Notes: generated from the letters alone by a model not told the origin. A stretch of 40,000 bases of DNA from Symbiodinium natans (GCA_905221605.1 CAJNDS010002290.1:157501-197500), one strand, 5' to 3'; positions 1-7,954 are shown, numbered from the stretch's first letter. Translations and numbers: made by a program.

Positions 1-66
1 AGGGCCTAGGGGTTTAGGGTTTAGGGTTTAGGGCTTAGGGTTTTAGGGTTTAGGGTTTAGGGTGTA
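1..66 (+). repeat. TTTAGGG array, degenerate
   Basis: TTTAGGG units with TTTTAGGG and GCTTAGGG variants. The array continues off the left edge. Confidence 0.95.
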
Positions 67-164
67 GTTTTCGGTAGTTTTCTACTGCTGGATAGGTGGC
101 GCGAACGTGCCCTTTGTGCCGGGGCGATGTGGAGCAGGTGGGCCGAGTCTGCGATGGTTCCATA

Positions 165-280
165 ACTAAACCCTAAACCCTAAACCCTAAACCCTAAACC
201 CTAAACCCTAAACCCTAAACCCTAAACCCTAAACCCTAAACCCTAAACCCTAAACCCTAAACCCTAAACCCTAAGCCCTA
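165..280 (-). repeat. CCCTAAA array
   Basis: About 16 near-perfect CCCTAAA units, ending in CCCTAAG-CCCTAG. The final AG (280-281) could be an acceptor for the island that follows. Confidence 0.97.
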
Positions 281-281
281 G

Positions 282-350
282 TTGAGATTCGCCTACGTCT
301 TCGGGTGTCAAGTTCACGGAAGCCGAAGGGTTCCCCGAGTGCTGAGCCAG
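282..350 (+). other. exon-like island
   Basis: Two frames are open across this GC-rich island, which runs from an AG at 280-281 to a consensus-like donor (GAGCCAG|GTGAGCGC at 350/351). One frame reads FAYVFGCQVHGSRR. No family is recognised and the short length gives little statistical support. Confidence 0.25.
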
Positions 351-404
351 GTGAGCGCTGCCTGAATGCGGGAGTGAAGGTTGCAGCATTGCACTACCTT
401 CTCC

Positions 405-557
405 TCCTCTTGGTAGCCCAGCGGTACCGTTTACCTTAAACCCTAAACCCTAAACCCTAAACCCTAAACCCTAAACCCTAAACCCTGAACCCTGAACCCT
501 GAACCCTGAACCCTAAACCAAGAAAGAGTGCCCTTATACTGGGCTACCAAGTCCTCT
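405..557 (+). mobile_element. introner-like element carrying a telomeric array
   Basis: A 13-bp perfect inverted repeat (CTTGGTAGCCCAG at 409-421 and CTGGGCTACCAAG at 539-551) lies between direct repeats TCCTCT (405-410 and 552-557). The core is a CCCTAAA/CCCTGAA array (434-519). The left end (TTGGTAGCCCAGCGGTACC) matches the left end of RCC1-gene intron 2 (TTGGCAGCCCAGTGGTACC, from 11972) at 17 of 19 bases, and the right ends also match closely. It is best read as a non-autonomous terminal-inverted-repeat element with a 6-bp target duplication. No transposase is present. Confidence 0.65.
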
Positions 558-626
558 AGAGCTTGAAGCCTCGACTGACTAACTAAGAGAAGTGTTGGGA
601 AGGGAAGCTCATCCCTCGTGGAACGC

Positions 627-705
627 TTAGGGTTTAGGGTTTAGGGTTTAGGGTTTAGGGTTTAGGGTTTAGGGTTTAGGGTTTAGGGTTTAGGGTTTAG
701 GGTTT
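627..705 (+). repeat. TTTAGGG array
   Basis: Eleven near-perfect TTTAGGG units. Confidence 0.97.
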
Positions 706-727
706 ACCCTACGCACTAAACTGGCAG

Positions 728-1050
728 TGTTCTTTGTGGACATCTACCGAGTTTCGCAGCATGTACAGGCATCTCGGATGGAACGGGGCGGATATAAGGA
801 GGCGCTTGGCTTCAGTGTCATGGCATTTCGAGGACCACACTGGGACAACCTGGCCGTTCCGCAAGAAGACCGAAAGCTGCAGCGATTGAACACCCTAAAC
901 CCTAAACCCTAAACCCTAAACCCTGAACCCTGAACCCTGAACCCTGAACCCTGAGCCATGATTGAAGACAGCAGTTGCCAGACACAGGGAACAGTTGCAG
1001 TCGTTCAGCCGCTCGACTGCCACCCCGGTTCCTGGCAGGTTTCACCTGTC

Positions 1051-1086
<36 letters not shown>

Positions 1087-1120
1087 TAATAAATTTTGTA
1101 TGTAAAGACAATGACAATAC

Positions 1121-1162
<42 letters not shown>

Positions 1163-2745
1163 GGGCTCCAGGGGCGAAGGCTTGCACGCGTCAGCGTGTG
1201 GTAGAGCTCCTGGAGGTTGAGGTTTACATGCGAGAGCACGCCGCGAAGAAAAGAACGGAAGGTGCCCTAAACCCTAAACCCTAAACCCTAAACCCTAAAC
1301 CCTAAACCCTAAACCCTAAACCCTAAACCCTAAACCCTAAACCCTAAACCCGCCCTATTCCCTTGGGGGGTTTTGAGCTCGGGTGTGCAGAGGGAGCCTG
1401 CAGGAGGTTGAGTTTCAGAGATGTAAAAAAACTAGGTGGGACTTTACGACAACGTTATCACTTTTAAGTCTAGGGGTCCTCTAATTTAATACTACAACTT
1501 TATGAGTTTAGGGTTCCTCTAATTTCTTTGTGGTACTTTACTGTAACTTTAGATCCTTACCCTTTTTGGGTTAATTGGGTTTCTTAATAAGGCAGCTAAA
1601 AGTTTAATTCTTAGCTACCCTCCTGAGTGCAGCCAAGATTTCATATTAAGGGGTTAAGCAGCAACCAAGAAAAGGTATTGCCATGGTGAGCGATGTTCCC
1701 ATCGTGTGAGAGAAACACTCGTCTTATGCCTCTTAACCATAGGGTTTAGGGTTTAGGGTTTAGGGTTTAGGGTTTAGGGTTTAGGGTGTAGGGCAAAGCA
1801 TCTATCGCGTCTCTAAGAATCTCCAGCAAGCTCCGACGCCTGCTTCCTCCCTTTTCCAAGTCCCACACTCGAGCCTTTCGTTCTCAGGCAAAATTGCTGC
1901 CACTTTGCGGAGGATCTGTGCGAACGCTGGGCGCTGAGACACGCTTGCTACTTTCCAGTTTGGAATGCTCCAGGTGCTGCATGTAGGTGATGAACGGCGC
2001 CAAGCTAGACAAGGACTCATGTGGGTCCAGCTCCACCGCTTAGAGAGCTCAGAGCAACTCTCAAAGCAGTCGTAAGGCCTAAACCCTAAACCCTAAACCC
2101 TAAACCCTAAACCCTAAACCCTAAGCCCTAAACCGTAAACCCTAAACCCTAAACCCTAAACCCTAAACCCTAAACCCTAAACCCTCGCTGTCTTGCGCCC
2201 AGGTCTGAACGTCTCAAGGATCCCGGATTGGGTCGCCAGCTCAGGAGCCATCCATGCCGCGATATGCTCTGGCGTGATGCGTCGTAGTTGCTACCCCCGC
2301 TTTGTGTGCAGACTTTGTCCAGACATGAGGTCTTGACATCGCGGATAGCAGAAGATGGAAGAAGAGTAGGGTTTGGGGTTTGGGGTTTGGGGTTTAGGGT
2401 TTAGGGTTTAGGCTTTAGGGTGACTTTTATCGCATACCGCTGGAGTAGGGGTTTTAGAGTTTCATGGACGTGCGAGGGATCCTAGAAATGTCCCTACTCA
2501 ACCGAGTCAAGCATAACGCCCTTGATTCACTGCTAGTTGCTTGAGAAACAGAAAAAGAATTTTCGTCCGTATGAGGGCAATATAGCTCTAGATTACTTTT
2601 TTTTCAGGGTTCTTAAGCAAAGAGTAGTTCAGTAGATTACTTTTTTAAAAGGTTCTTAAGCAAAGAGTAGTTCAGTGACCACGGAAAGGTCTATCGCTTT
2701 GCCCGATTCGGGGCTCGTGCGGAGGACTTCCTCCAGGCGGACTGA
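728..2745 (+). CDS. gene A: split gene, 5' end not found
   Basis: A protein of unknown function. Proposed exons are 728-890, 967-1038, 1164-1261, 2203-2329 and 2676-2745, ending in TGA at 2743-2745. Summed, they give 175 in-frame codons plus stop. Visible stretches include VPQEDRKLQRLKTAVARHRE (a likely coiled coil made by joining the first two exons), RQRVVELLEVEVYMREHAAK, LNVSRIPDWVASSGAIHA and YRFARFGARAEDFLQAD. Introns 2 to 4 are GT-AG. The first is an array plus one copy of a 7-bp direct repeat (GATTGAA) and has no canonical ends. Intron 2 is almost all (ATA/AAT)n. Intron 3 (941 bp) holds two CCCTAAA arrays, a TTTAGGG array and a dispersed repeat. Intron 4 ends in a 44-bp duplication of its own acceptor region. 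The 5' end probably lies before 728; 282-350 may be an upstream exon. The model rests on phase agreement and codon-like composition only. Confidence 0.5.
884..966 (-). repeat. CCCTAAA/CCCTGAA array flanked by 7-bp direct repeat
   Basis: GATTGAA occurs exactly at 884-890 and 960-966, on either side of a CCCTAAA-to-CCCTGAA array (about 891-956). Deleting one repeat copy and the array (76 bp) joins two open frames of gene A into a coiled-coil reading. The pattern is that of a target-site duplication at an intron insertion. Confidence 0.7.
1048..1162. repeat. ATA/AAT microsatellite
   Basis: Two (ATA)n/(AAT)n tracts (1048-1092 and about 1118-1162) separated by a short AT-rich spacer. Together they fill intron 2 of gene A. 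Confidence 0.95.
1264..1351 (-). repeat. CCCTAAA array
   Basis: Twelve units, directly after the GT donor at 1262. Confidence 0.97.
1527..1636. repeat. dispersed 110-bp repeat, copy 1
   Basis: About 85% similar by eye to 5894-6006. Shared blocks include CTTTACTG.AACTTTAGATCC, GGCAGCTAAAA and TAGCTACCCTCCT. The T-run followed by TGGGTTTC resembles the internal sequence of the RCC1-gene introns. Both copies lie in proposed introns. Confidence 0.75.
1740..1792 (+). repeat. TTTAGGG array
   Basis: Seven units. Confidence 0.96.
2077..2186 (-). repeat. CCCTAAA array
   Basis: About 15 units. It ends 16 bp before the acceptor of gene A exon 2203-2329. Confidence 0.97.
2369..2421 (+). repeat. TTTGGGG/TTTAGGG array
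   Basis: Three TTTGGGG units followed by TTTAGGG units, within gene A intron 4. Confidence 0.95.
2591..2676 (+). repeat. 44-bp tandem duplication of an acceptor region
   Basis: GATTACTTTTTT...GTTCTTAAGCAAAGAGTAGTTCAG occurs twice with period 44 (2591 and 2635). The second copy ends at the AG used as the proposed acceptor of the last exon of gene A (2675). The first copy therefore gives a ready-made alternative acceptor 44 bp upstream. Confidence 0.9.
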
Positions 2746-2805
2746 ACCTGCATGGTGCTGCTTTTTTTGTGATTGAACCGTAAGGCGTCTCTACAGGCCC
2801 TACTA

Positions 2806-2967
2806 CTAAACATACATGCATGCATACATACATAAATACATACATACATACATGCATGCATGCATGCATACATACATACATGCATACATGCGTACATATA
2901 TATATATATACATACGTATATACATATGTACATGTGTATATATATATGTGCGTATATGTATATGACT
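2806..2967. repeat. CATA/TGCA/TA microsatellite
   Basis: Compound tract of (CATA)n, (TGCA)n and (TA)n with (TGTA)n ends. Tyr/Cys/Met-rich frames here are by-products. Confidence 0.95.
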
Positions 2968-3401
2968 AACATGAATATACCCAGTACCGTAATGATACCC
3001 CTTCACACCCGAAAGAATCCCTATAAACAGGTCATCCGCGAGGCATCTGCGTAAGTCACCTTTGCGTCTGCATCCAATGCCCAAACCCGAATCTGGCCCT
3101 AAACACTAAACCGCATGTTCCCGTGTCTAGGCTTCTTGTGTGCTCGTTTGGGCTTATTATCTTTCTGACATGGGAGGCCCCCTCCTTACACCCTCCCCCA
3201 CCCCCTCCCCCCAACCTTAACCCCAAACCGTGAACCCGAACTCTAACCCTAAACTCTTAACCCTAAACCCTAAAGCCTAAAGCCTAAAGCCTAAAGCCTC
3301 AAGCCTAAAGCCTCAAGCCTAAACTCCTGGCTCCTTGTGACATTGTGCCTTGGGGTTCACCGTGCGTCTGCGCTGATGTGCTGGCTCTGGCCCATGCAAA
3401 G
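2968..3401. other. no convincing gene; degenerate repeats
   Basis: A mostly unique stretch, with C-rich DNA at 3178-3220 and a CCTAAAG/CCTCAAG heptamer array at 3258-3325. No exon could be supported. Confidence 0.7.
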
Positions 3402-3523
3402 GACCGAAGGACCTGTGCAAAGAGGTTGTGTCACAGCACTCTCAGGCACAGAGCCTCACAAATACAAAGCTCTCAAACCAGCACTTGAGGTCACAGTTCA
3501 GGGGCACAGGAGAAAAAGAGAGG
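3402..3523 (+). other. exon-like island ending at an array donor
   Basis: One frame reads KDLCKEVVSQHSQAQSLTN and then NQHLRSQFRGTGEKER, ending in GAGAGG|GTTTAGGG where the next array supplies the donor. Other frames are also open, so the call is weak. Confidence 0.25.
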
Positions 3524-3577
3524 GTTTAGGGTTTAGGGTTTAGGGTTTAGGGTTTAGGGTTTAGGGTTTAGGGTGCA
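3521..3577 (+). repeat. TTTAGGG array
   Basis: About eight units. Confidence 0.97.
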
Positions 3578-3619
3578 GGGTTGAAGGTTTGGGGTCCTTG
3601 CTCCGCGTGTGTGGGCGCC

Positions 3620-4081
3620 ATGGAGGAAGCTCCTGACAGCCCGGAAGTGGATGGTGCCATTGGGCTGCGATTTCGGGGCGGGTTTAATTAGGGCCATTAG
3701 GGCCGCTAGGGTTTAGGGTTTAGGGTTTGGGGTTTGGGGTTTGGGGTTTGGGGTTTAGGGTTTAGGGTTTAGGGTTTAGGGGCAAACCTGTGATGTGCCA
3801 CAAGCTTGACATTGTTTGATGCATCTAAGAAAGGCCTAAACCCCCCTCTCCCCCCCCAACAGAACCCTAAACAGGTTTAAGGGTTTGCCTCTGTGAAGCC
3901 CTAAAAGCCTTGTAGACCCTGGACACTAAACCATAAAACCCTAAACCCTAAACCTTAAAACCCCAGGCGCCCTAAACGAGTCGCGCACGCGCGCCCGCAG
4001 CTCTTTTTGGGGCCAAAGCTGACGACTTGTCGCCGTTTCCGCGCCATGGAGCTCACAGTTCAGCGACGCGGCTTGTGCTCA
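3620..4081 (+). CDS. possible 5' exons of an unidentified gene
   Basis: ATG 3620 (context GGCGCCATGG) opens MEEAPDSPEVDGAIGLRFRG and ends at GGGGCGG|GTTTAATT (3681). The next GC-rich island (about 4001-4081) follows an acceptor (GCCCGCAG) and is open in two frames, one reading FGAKADDLSPFPRHG and the other KLTTCRRFRAMELTVQRRG; it ends at CTCAGG|GTTGCG. The arrays at 3707-3780 and 3838-3965 lie between. The phase join is not settled. This could be the start of gene B or a separate gene. Confidence 0.3.
3707..3780 (+). repeat. TTTAGGG/TTTGGGG array
   Basis: A TTTGGGG block (about 3728-3755) inside TTTAGGG units. Confidence 0.96.
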
Positions 4082-4084
4082 GGG

Positions 4085-4142
4085 TTGCGGGTTTAGGGTT
4101 TCAGGGTTCAGGGCTCAGGGTTCAGGGTTCAGGGTTCAGGGT
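4085..4142 (+). repeat. TTCAGGG array
   Basis: TTCAGGG variant units with one GCTCAGGG. Confidence 0.93.
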
Positions 4143-4249
4143 CTACGCACCTGGTTTGCCCAAAAAAGCCTGTTTGCACACACGGACCCAGGAGCCTGTG
4201 AGTAAGATGGTCCGCCCAAGAACTGTCCAGAGATGCTGCTTAGTCTGCT

Positions 4250-4305
4250 CCCAGTAGCCAACGTGGTGGGACTAACGGACTCATGGTCTAACTTTGGCTA
4301 CTGGG
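4250..4305. repeat. 12-bp perfect inverted repeat
   Basis: CCCAGTAGCCAA (4250-4261) pairs with TTGGCTACTGGG (4294-4305), with a 32-bp loop. The right arm resembles the right end of RCC1-gene intron 2. Confidence 0.8.
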
Positions 4306-4551
4306 CTCATGGGTTTAGGGTTTAGGGTTTAAGGTTTAGGGTTAACTCAATCATGCGGGCCGAAAGCGTTGGGTTCATGGGTTAAAAAGGCATGGGTTCA
4401 TTCGTGCACGGGCGAGTGGGTTGACAGTGTCTATGGTGGCGTGCTCGCGACATGTAAACTGACTCAAGCACTTCAGGACATTGTCAGAAAGACAGGGCGG
4501 GGGGGGGGGGATTAGGTTTTAGGGTTTAGGGTTTGTTTTTCTGGTCTTTAG

Positions 4552-4600
4552 AGAGGCGTGGGACTTGAAGGATAGCCTGTTAAACGGGATCCTCACATGA
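4552..4600 (+). other. possible terminal exon
   Basis: After an acceptor (GGTCTTTAG) the frame reads EAWDLKDSLLNGILT and stops at TGA 4598-4600. Length is only 15 codons. No partner exon is assigned. Confidence 0.3.
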
Positions 4601-4658
4601 TTGCCCGTTAGGATCTTGTACCCTAAGCCCTAAACCCTAAACCCTAAACCCGAAACCA

Positions 4659-4815
4659 TCAGCGCCGAGGAATACTTTCCTCAAGGTGCAAGATACGAGC
4701 CAGAAGGTCCAGCAGGTCTGCCAAGGGCTTCCCCCAAATCTCTAGGAAACTGTACGCGTGCGTATGATGTAGGTAGCAGTACAGGTCCCCTTCAAGAGGG
4801 GCCCCAATAAGGTTC
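4659..4815 (-). other. minus-strand exon-like frame
   Basis: On the - strand, after an acceptor (TTTCCGAAATCAG), the frame reads GAPLEGDLYCYLHHTHAYSF then GKPLADLLDLLARILHLEES, and stops at 4659. Its 51 codons and helical, amphipathic look make it the best minus-strand candidate in the first 10 kb. An alternative donor lies at GAGGAAA|GTATTC. The family is unknown. Confidence 0.4.
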
Positions 4816-4858
4816 CTGATTTCGGAAACCCTAAACCCCAAAGCCTAACTCTCACTAT

Positions 4859-4890
4859 TTATGTATAAGTATATATATATATATATATAG
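4859..4890. repeat. TA microsatellite
   Basis: (TA)n, about 12 units. Confidence 0.95.
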
Positions 4891-4907
4891 AGGCCCTGTT
4901 GACTTCA

Positions 4908-5053
4908 TGGGCATAGGCACAAACCTCAATGGGCAAGGCATAGTGGGCAAGGCACAAACCTAGTTCCAACGAACCTTAGTGGGCAAGGCACGAAGCTTAG
5001 TGGGCAAGGCACAAACTTTGGTGAGCAAGGCACCTTCGTGGGCAAGGCACACT
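4908..5053 (+). repeat. GGGCAAGGCA imperfect tandem repeat
   Basis: Six copies of a degenerate unit around TAGTGGGCAAGGCACAAAC, at 20-25 bp spacing. It is unlike the telomeric arrays. No ORF or known family recognised. Confidence 0.9.
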
Positions 5054-5307
5054 TTGAATTTCAGGATTTCAGGGTTTCAGGGATGGAGCTTTGCGTTTCG
5101 TTTGAAAAGAAAGCGGTTCAGGGCGAAGTGTTCAGGGCCTAGGGCTTAGGAAGAAACATTTTTCGCTCAAGGCTTCCGGTTTAAGGTGCAGCTGAAAATG
5201 ATAAGTTTATATTGTCTTGATGTTCTGGGATTCTCTGAGTGGGTGGGTACTTCTCCATCACACGATGAAAAAGCTCGACTAGAGAAAGCTAGTACATGAG
5301 CTGCTGA

Positions 5308-5384
5308 ACCCTAAACCCTAAACCCTAAACCCTAAACCCCAAACCCCAAACCCTAAACCCAAAACCCAAAACCCTAAACCCGAG
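5308..5384 (-). repeat. CCCTAAA/CCCCAAA array
   Basis: Ends in CCCGAG, whose AG (5383-5384) is the proposed acceptor of gene B's first exon. Confidence 0.96.
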
Positions 5385-6940
5385 CCGTTTATTGAGTATG
5401 AGTTTTATCTGATGCGCTGTGCCGCATGGAAGTCGCAGCCAGGTGGCATAGGGCATCTCAGACACTCCCGGGTCCATCCTCGGCGATGCCCTAAACCCTA
5501 AACCCTAAACCCTAAACCCTAAACCCTAAACCCTAAACCCTAAACCCTGAACCCTGAACCCTGAACCCTGAACCCTAAACCCTAAACCCTAAACCACAGG
5601 AGCGATCGAAAAGTTTGCCCTCTACCTCGGCAAGCACTTGCACACGCACAGAGGCTCAGGGTGCAGGGATCCGACTGTTCTGGGGTTTAGGGTTTAGGGT
5701 TTAGGGTTTAGGGTTTAGGGGTTCAGGGTTTAGGGTTTAGGGTTTAGGGTTTCGGGTTCAGTGTTTCGGGTTTAGGGTTGAGGGTTTCGGGCTTAGGGTT
5801 TGCAGCTTGCTTTGAAGGACGGTGCATTACAAGGGCGCATGCGCCTTTCCTTTGAGCTGAGCTCGCAGACCAGAATAGAGTAGCCCACTGGGCTTTGTGG
5901 TGCTTTACTGCAACTTTAGATCCTTAGCCTTTTTGGGTTTATTTTGGGTTTCCTAGTAAGGCAGCTAAAAACTTAATGCATAGCTACCCTCCTAAGTGCA
6001 ACCAAGTGGGATGCTTGCGCGTTAAAGGGGCCTACCAGTAAAGGATGGGCTCGCAGACCACAGTAGCGCCCGACTCAGGGTTTTAGGGTTTTAGGGTTTT
6101 AGGGTTTTAGGGTTTTAGGGTTTTAGGGTTTTAGGGTTTTAGGGTTTTAGGGTTTTAGGGTTTTAGGGTTTTAGGGTTTTAGGGTTTTAGGGTTTTAGGG
6201 TTTTAGGGTTTTAGGGTTTTAGGGTTTTAGGGTTTTAGGGTTTTAGGGTTTTTTAGGGTTTGAGGGTTTGAGGGTTTGAGGGTTTTTAGGGTTTTAGGGG
6301 TTTGAGGGTTTGAGGGTTTGAGGGTTTGAGGGTTTGAGGGTTTGAGGGTTTGAGGGTTTGGGGTTTAGGGAGGGTTTGAGGGTTTTTAGGGTTTTAGGGT
6401 TTTAGGGTTTTAGGGTTTTAGGGTTTTAGGGTTTTAGGGTTTGAGGGTTTGAGGGTTTGAGGGTTTGAGGGTTTGAGGGTTTGAGGGTTTGAGGGTTTGA
6501 GGGTTTGAGGGTTTTAGGGTTTTAGGGTTTAGGGTTTAGGGTTTAGGGTTGAAGAGTTTTTGTTGTGAAGCCTCTTTGCACAAAATTAGAATGCTACCGC
6601 TGCATGCGCGGAGTAGTGCTTGTAGGTCCCCCAAGGTCCTTCGTATAGGGCAACCCCTATTCCCTAAACCCTAAACCCTAGACCCTAAACCCTGAACCCT
6701 AAACCCTAAACCCTAAACCCTAAACCCTAATTCGGGGTCCCTTATGTTCGTAAACCCCGCATATCGTGTCTGCTGTGCCTTGTATTTTAGGGTTTAGGGT
6801 TTGGGGTTTAGGGTTTAGGGTTTAGGGTTTTCCAACGCTCAGGAAAGCTTTCAGTTAGAATAGCTCCACATCCCGAAATTGTTGCTGGCGCCAGGGCCAC
6901 CAGGGTCCCACCCTGTATGACTATTTGCGACGCTGCTTGA
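5385..6940 (+). CDS. gene B: six-exon gene, 5' end uncertain
   Basis: Proposed exons: 5385-5442, 5600-5660 (or 5667), 5806-5868, 6057-6079, 6555-6625 and 6843-6940, with TGA at 6938-6940. Readings include PFIEYEFYLMRCAAWKSQP, AIEKFALYLGKHLHTHRGSG, LALKDGALQGRMRLSFELSS, PLCTKLECYRCMRGVVLVG and KLSVRIAPHPEIVAGARATR. Joins 1-2, 4-5 and 5-6 are GT-AG and phase-consistent. Join 2-3 keeps frame only with a GA donor (AGG|GATCC at 5667). Join 3-4 falls inside a 12-bp direct repeat (GCTCGCAGACCA) with no canonical ends. The 475-bp intron 6080-6554 consists wholly of telomere-type units. A pair of Cys (ECYRC) is seen but no domain is recognised. Exons in 3620-4600 may belong upstream. Confidence 0.5.
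5489..5596 (-). repeat. CCCTAAA/CCCTGAA array
   Basis: CCCTAAA with a central CCCTGAA block, within gene B intron 1. Confidence 0.96.
5683..5800 (+). repeat. TTTAGGG array with TTTCGGG variants
   Basis: Mixed TTTAGGG, TTTCGGG and TTGAGGG units, within gene B intron 2. Confidence 0.94.
5861..6060 (+). mobile_element. intron bracketed by 12-bp direct repeat, carrying dispersed repeat copy 2
   Basis: GCTCGCAGACCA occurs at 5861-5872 and 6049-6060. Between them lies the 110-bp dispersed repeat (5894-6006) with the T-run/TGGGTTTCC motif also seen in RCC1-gene introns. Removing one repeat copy and the interior (188 bp) avoids the in-frame TAG at 5881-5883 and keeps gene B open. This fits an introner-like insertion. 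Confidence 0.55.
6076..6550 (+). repeat. TTTTAGGG and TTTGAGGG array
   Basis: About 20 TTTTAGGG octamers, then alternating blocks of TTTGAGGG octamers and TTTTAGGG, then a few TTTAGGG. It fills gene B's intron 6080-6554 from donor (GG|GTTTTAGGG) to acceptor (GGTTGAAG). Confidence 0.97.
6660..6729 (-). repeat. CCCTAAA array
   Basis: Nine units with single variants, in gene B's last intron. Confidence 0.96.
6784..6832 (+). repeat. TTTAGGG array
   Basis: Six units, one TTTGGGG. It lies just upstream of the acceptor of gene B's last exon. Confidence 0.95.
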
Positions 6941-6990
6941 CCGCAATGCTGGGTTTAGGGTTTAGGGTTTAGGGTTTAGGGTTCTGTCAG

Positions 6991-7152
6991 CTTTGCCCAT
7001 CTGAGGGCCACAGTGCTCCGAGATGCAAATCGTGCATCGCGATTGAAGTCAGAAGTATGCTTCAGCGTTTTACCCGACGTTGCCTAAGGCCTCGAGAAGA
7101 AGGTGGAGGGGGAAGAGTTGAACGGCTTCAACCCCGGTTCCGGTGGTCACCC
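6991..7152 (+). other. exon-like island, two competing frames
   Basis: After an acceptor (GGTTCTGTCAG) one frame reads FAHLRATVLRDANRASRLKS and stops at 7085-7087. A second reads EGHSAPRCKSCIAIEVRSML and RCLRPREEGGGGRVERLQ, and runs to a TGA at 7150-7152. Composition does not decide between them. It could be a 3' end of the gene B locus or a separate gene. Confidence 0.35.
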
Positions 7153-7170
7153 TGAATTCTGCTCCCGCCC

Positions 7171-7954
7171 ATGCGTGCCTTGCCCGATGCAAAGAGACGC
7201 GGATGCAGGGTTGCGGAGAACCCTAAACCGCAGACCCTCAACCCATCCAAACTCCTAGCTGCAAACCCCCAACCCCCCGACTGGACGTCAGGTCATCGAG
7301 GTCTCAAGTATGGTTTGAGGCGTCCCACACCTACCTTGGTCAGGTTGAATGCGTTGGACCCTCATACCTTGCCCCAACAAGTGCTTCGATCCACAATTGG
7401 TCTCCTTCCCTGAATATTCAGACAGATCAGCAGCCTCTCAACCCTCTACTGATAGATATCTCCCGGAATACCACAACGCACTACACGGGGAACTTGGGGA
7501 ACCTTCAAAATTAGGGGGCTAGCCGCCACGTCTGCTGGGCCTTTCCGCCCAGAATGCAACAGCCTTCAACCCTCGGCATCGGGGTTTCCGAAAGGTTGTA
7601 CCCTTCTGGGGTGGTTCATATAGTCGGGGTTGATTGGACAACAGTGTTTCAAGCTTGCTACCCCTAGTCCCTATATAATCCTTAGGAAGCCATAAGAACT
7701 TATGTTTTATAGGGCCCCCGAGCCTACCCTAGTAACGACGATGAGAGTATTTTGGGGTTGTATTCGGGGGAAACCCCTACTCCCCTAAACCCTAAACCCT
7801 AAACCCTAAACCCTAAACCCTAAACCCTAAACCCTAAACCCCTATGCCAAGGCGTACTTCCAGCTCGGGTATTGCCGACCTTTCGGCGAGTGCAGGATGT
7901 GCCACTTCATGCACGAGCGCATCCGCTTGGACAAGAGCCTCGGCAGTGATGAGG
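7171..7954 (+). CDS. CCCH-type zinc-finger protein, 5' part
   Basis: Two exons, 7171-7209 (ATG 7171, MRALPDAKRRGCR) and 7852-7954 (AYFQLGYCRPFGECRMCHFM). Joined in phase 0 they form a complete C-x8-C-x5-C-x3-H finger whose first Cys is on exon 1 and other ligands on exon 2. The canonical spacing, with the YF and FG residues typical of CCCH fingers, strongly supports the join. Such fingers usually bind single-stranded RNA. The ATG is the first after an in-frame TGA. The intron (7210-7851, GT-AG) has a CCCTAAA array near its 3' end. The second exon ends GAGG|GTTTAGGG, so the next array supplies the donor. A phase-compatible continuation (WDFLPSPAPSTFLNLLDPP) begins near 8330. The 3' end is not fixed. 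Confidence 0.65.
7783..7842 (-). repeat. CCCTAAA array
   Basis: Eight units, ending nine bases before the acceptor of the zinc-finger exon. Confidence 0.97.

Noticed and set aside
1-280. Chromosome end (true telomere)
   Set aside because: Arrays occur in both orientations across all 40 kb with unique DNA between them, and neither window edge is a long pure array.
1802-2040. Minus-strand gene (AFAQILRKVAAILPENERLE)
   Set aside because: Parts look coding on the - strand in two different frames, but the region lies within a proposed + intron and no splice pair was convincing. Kept only as a note.
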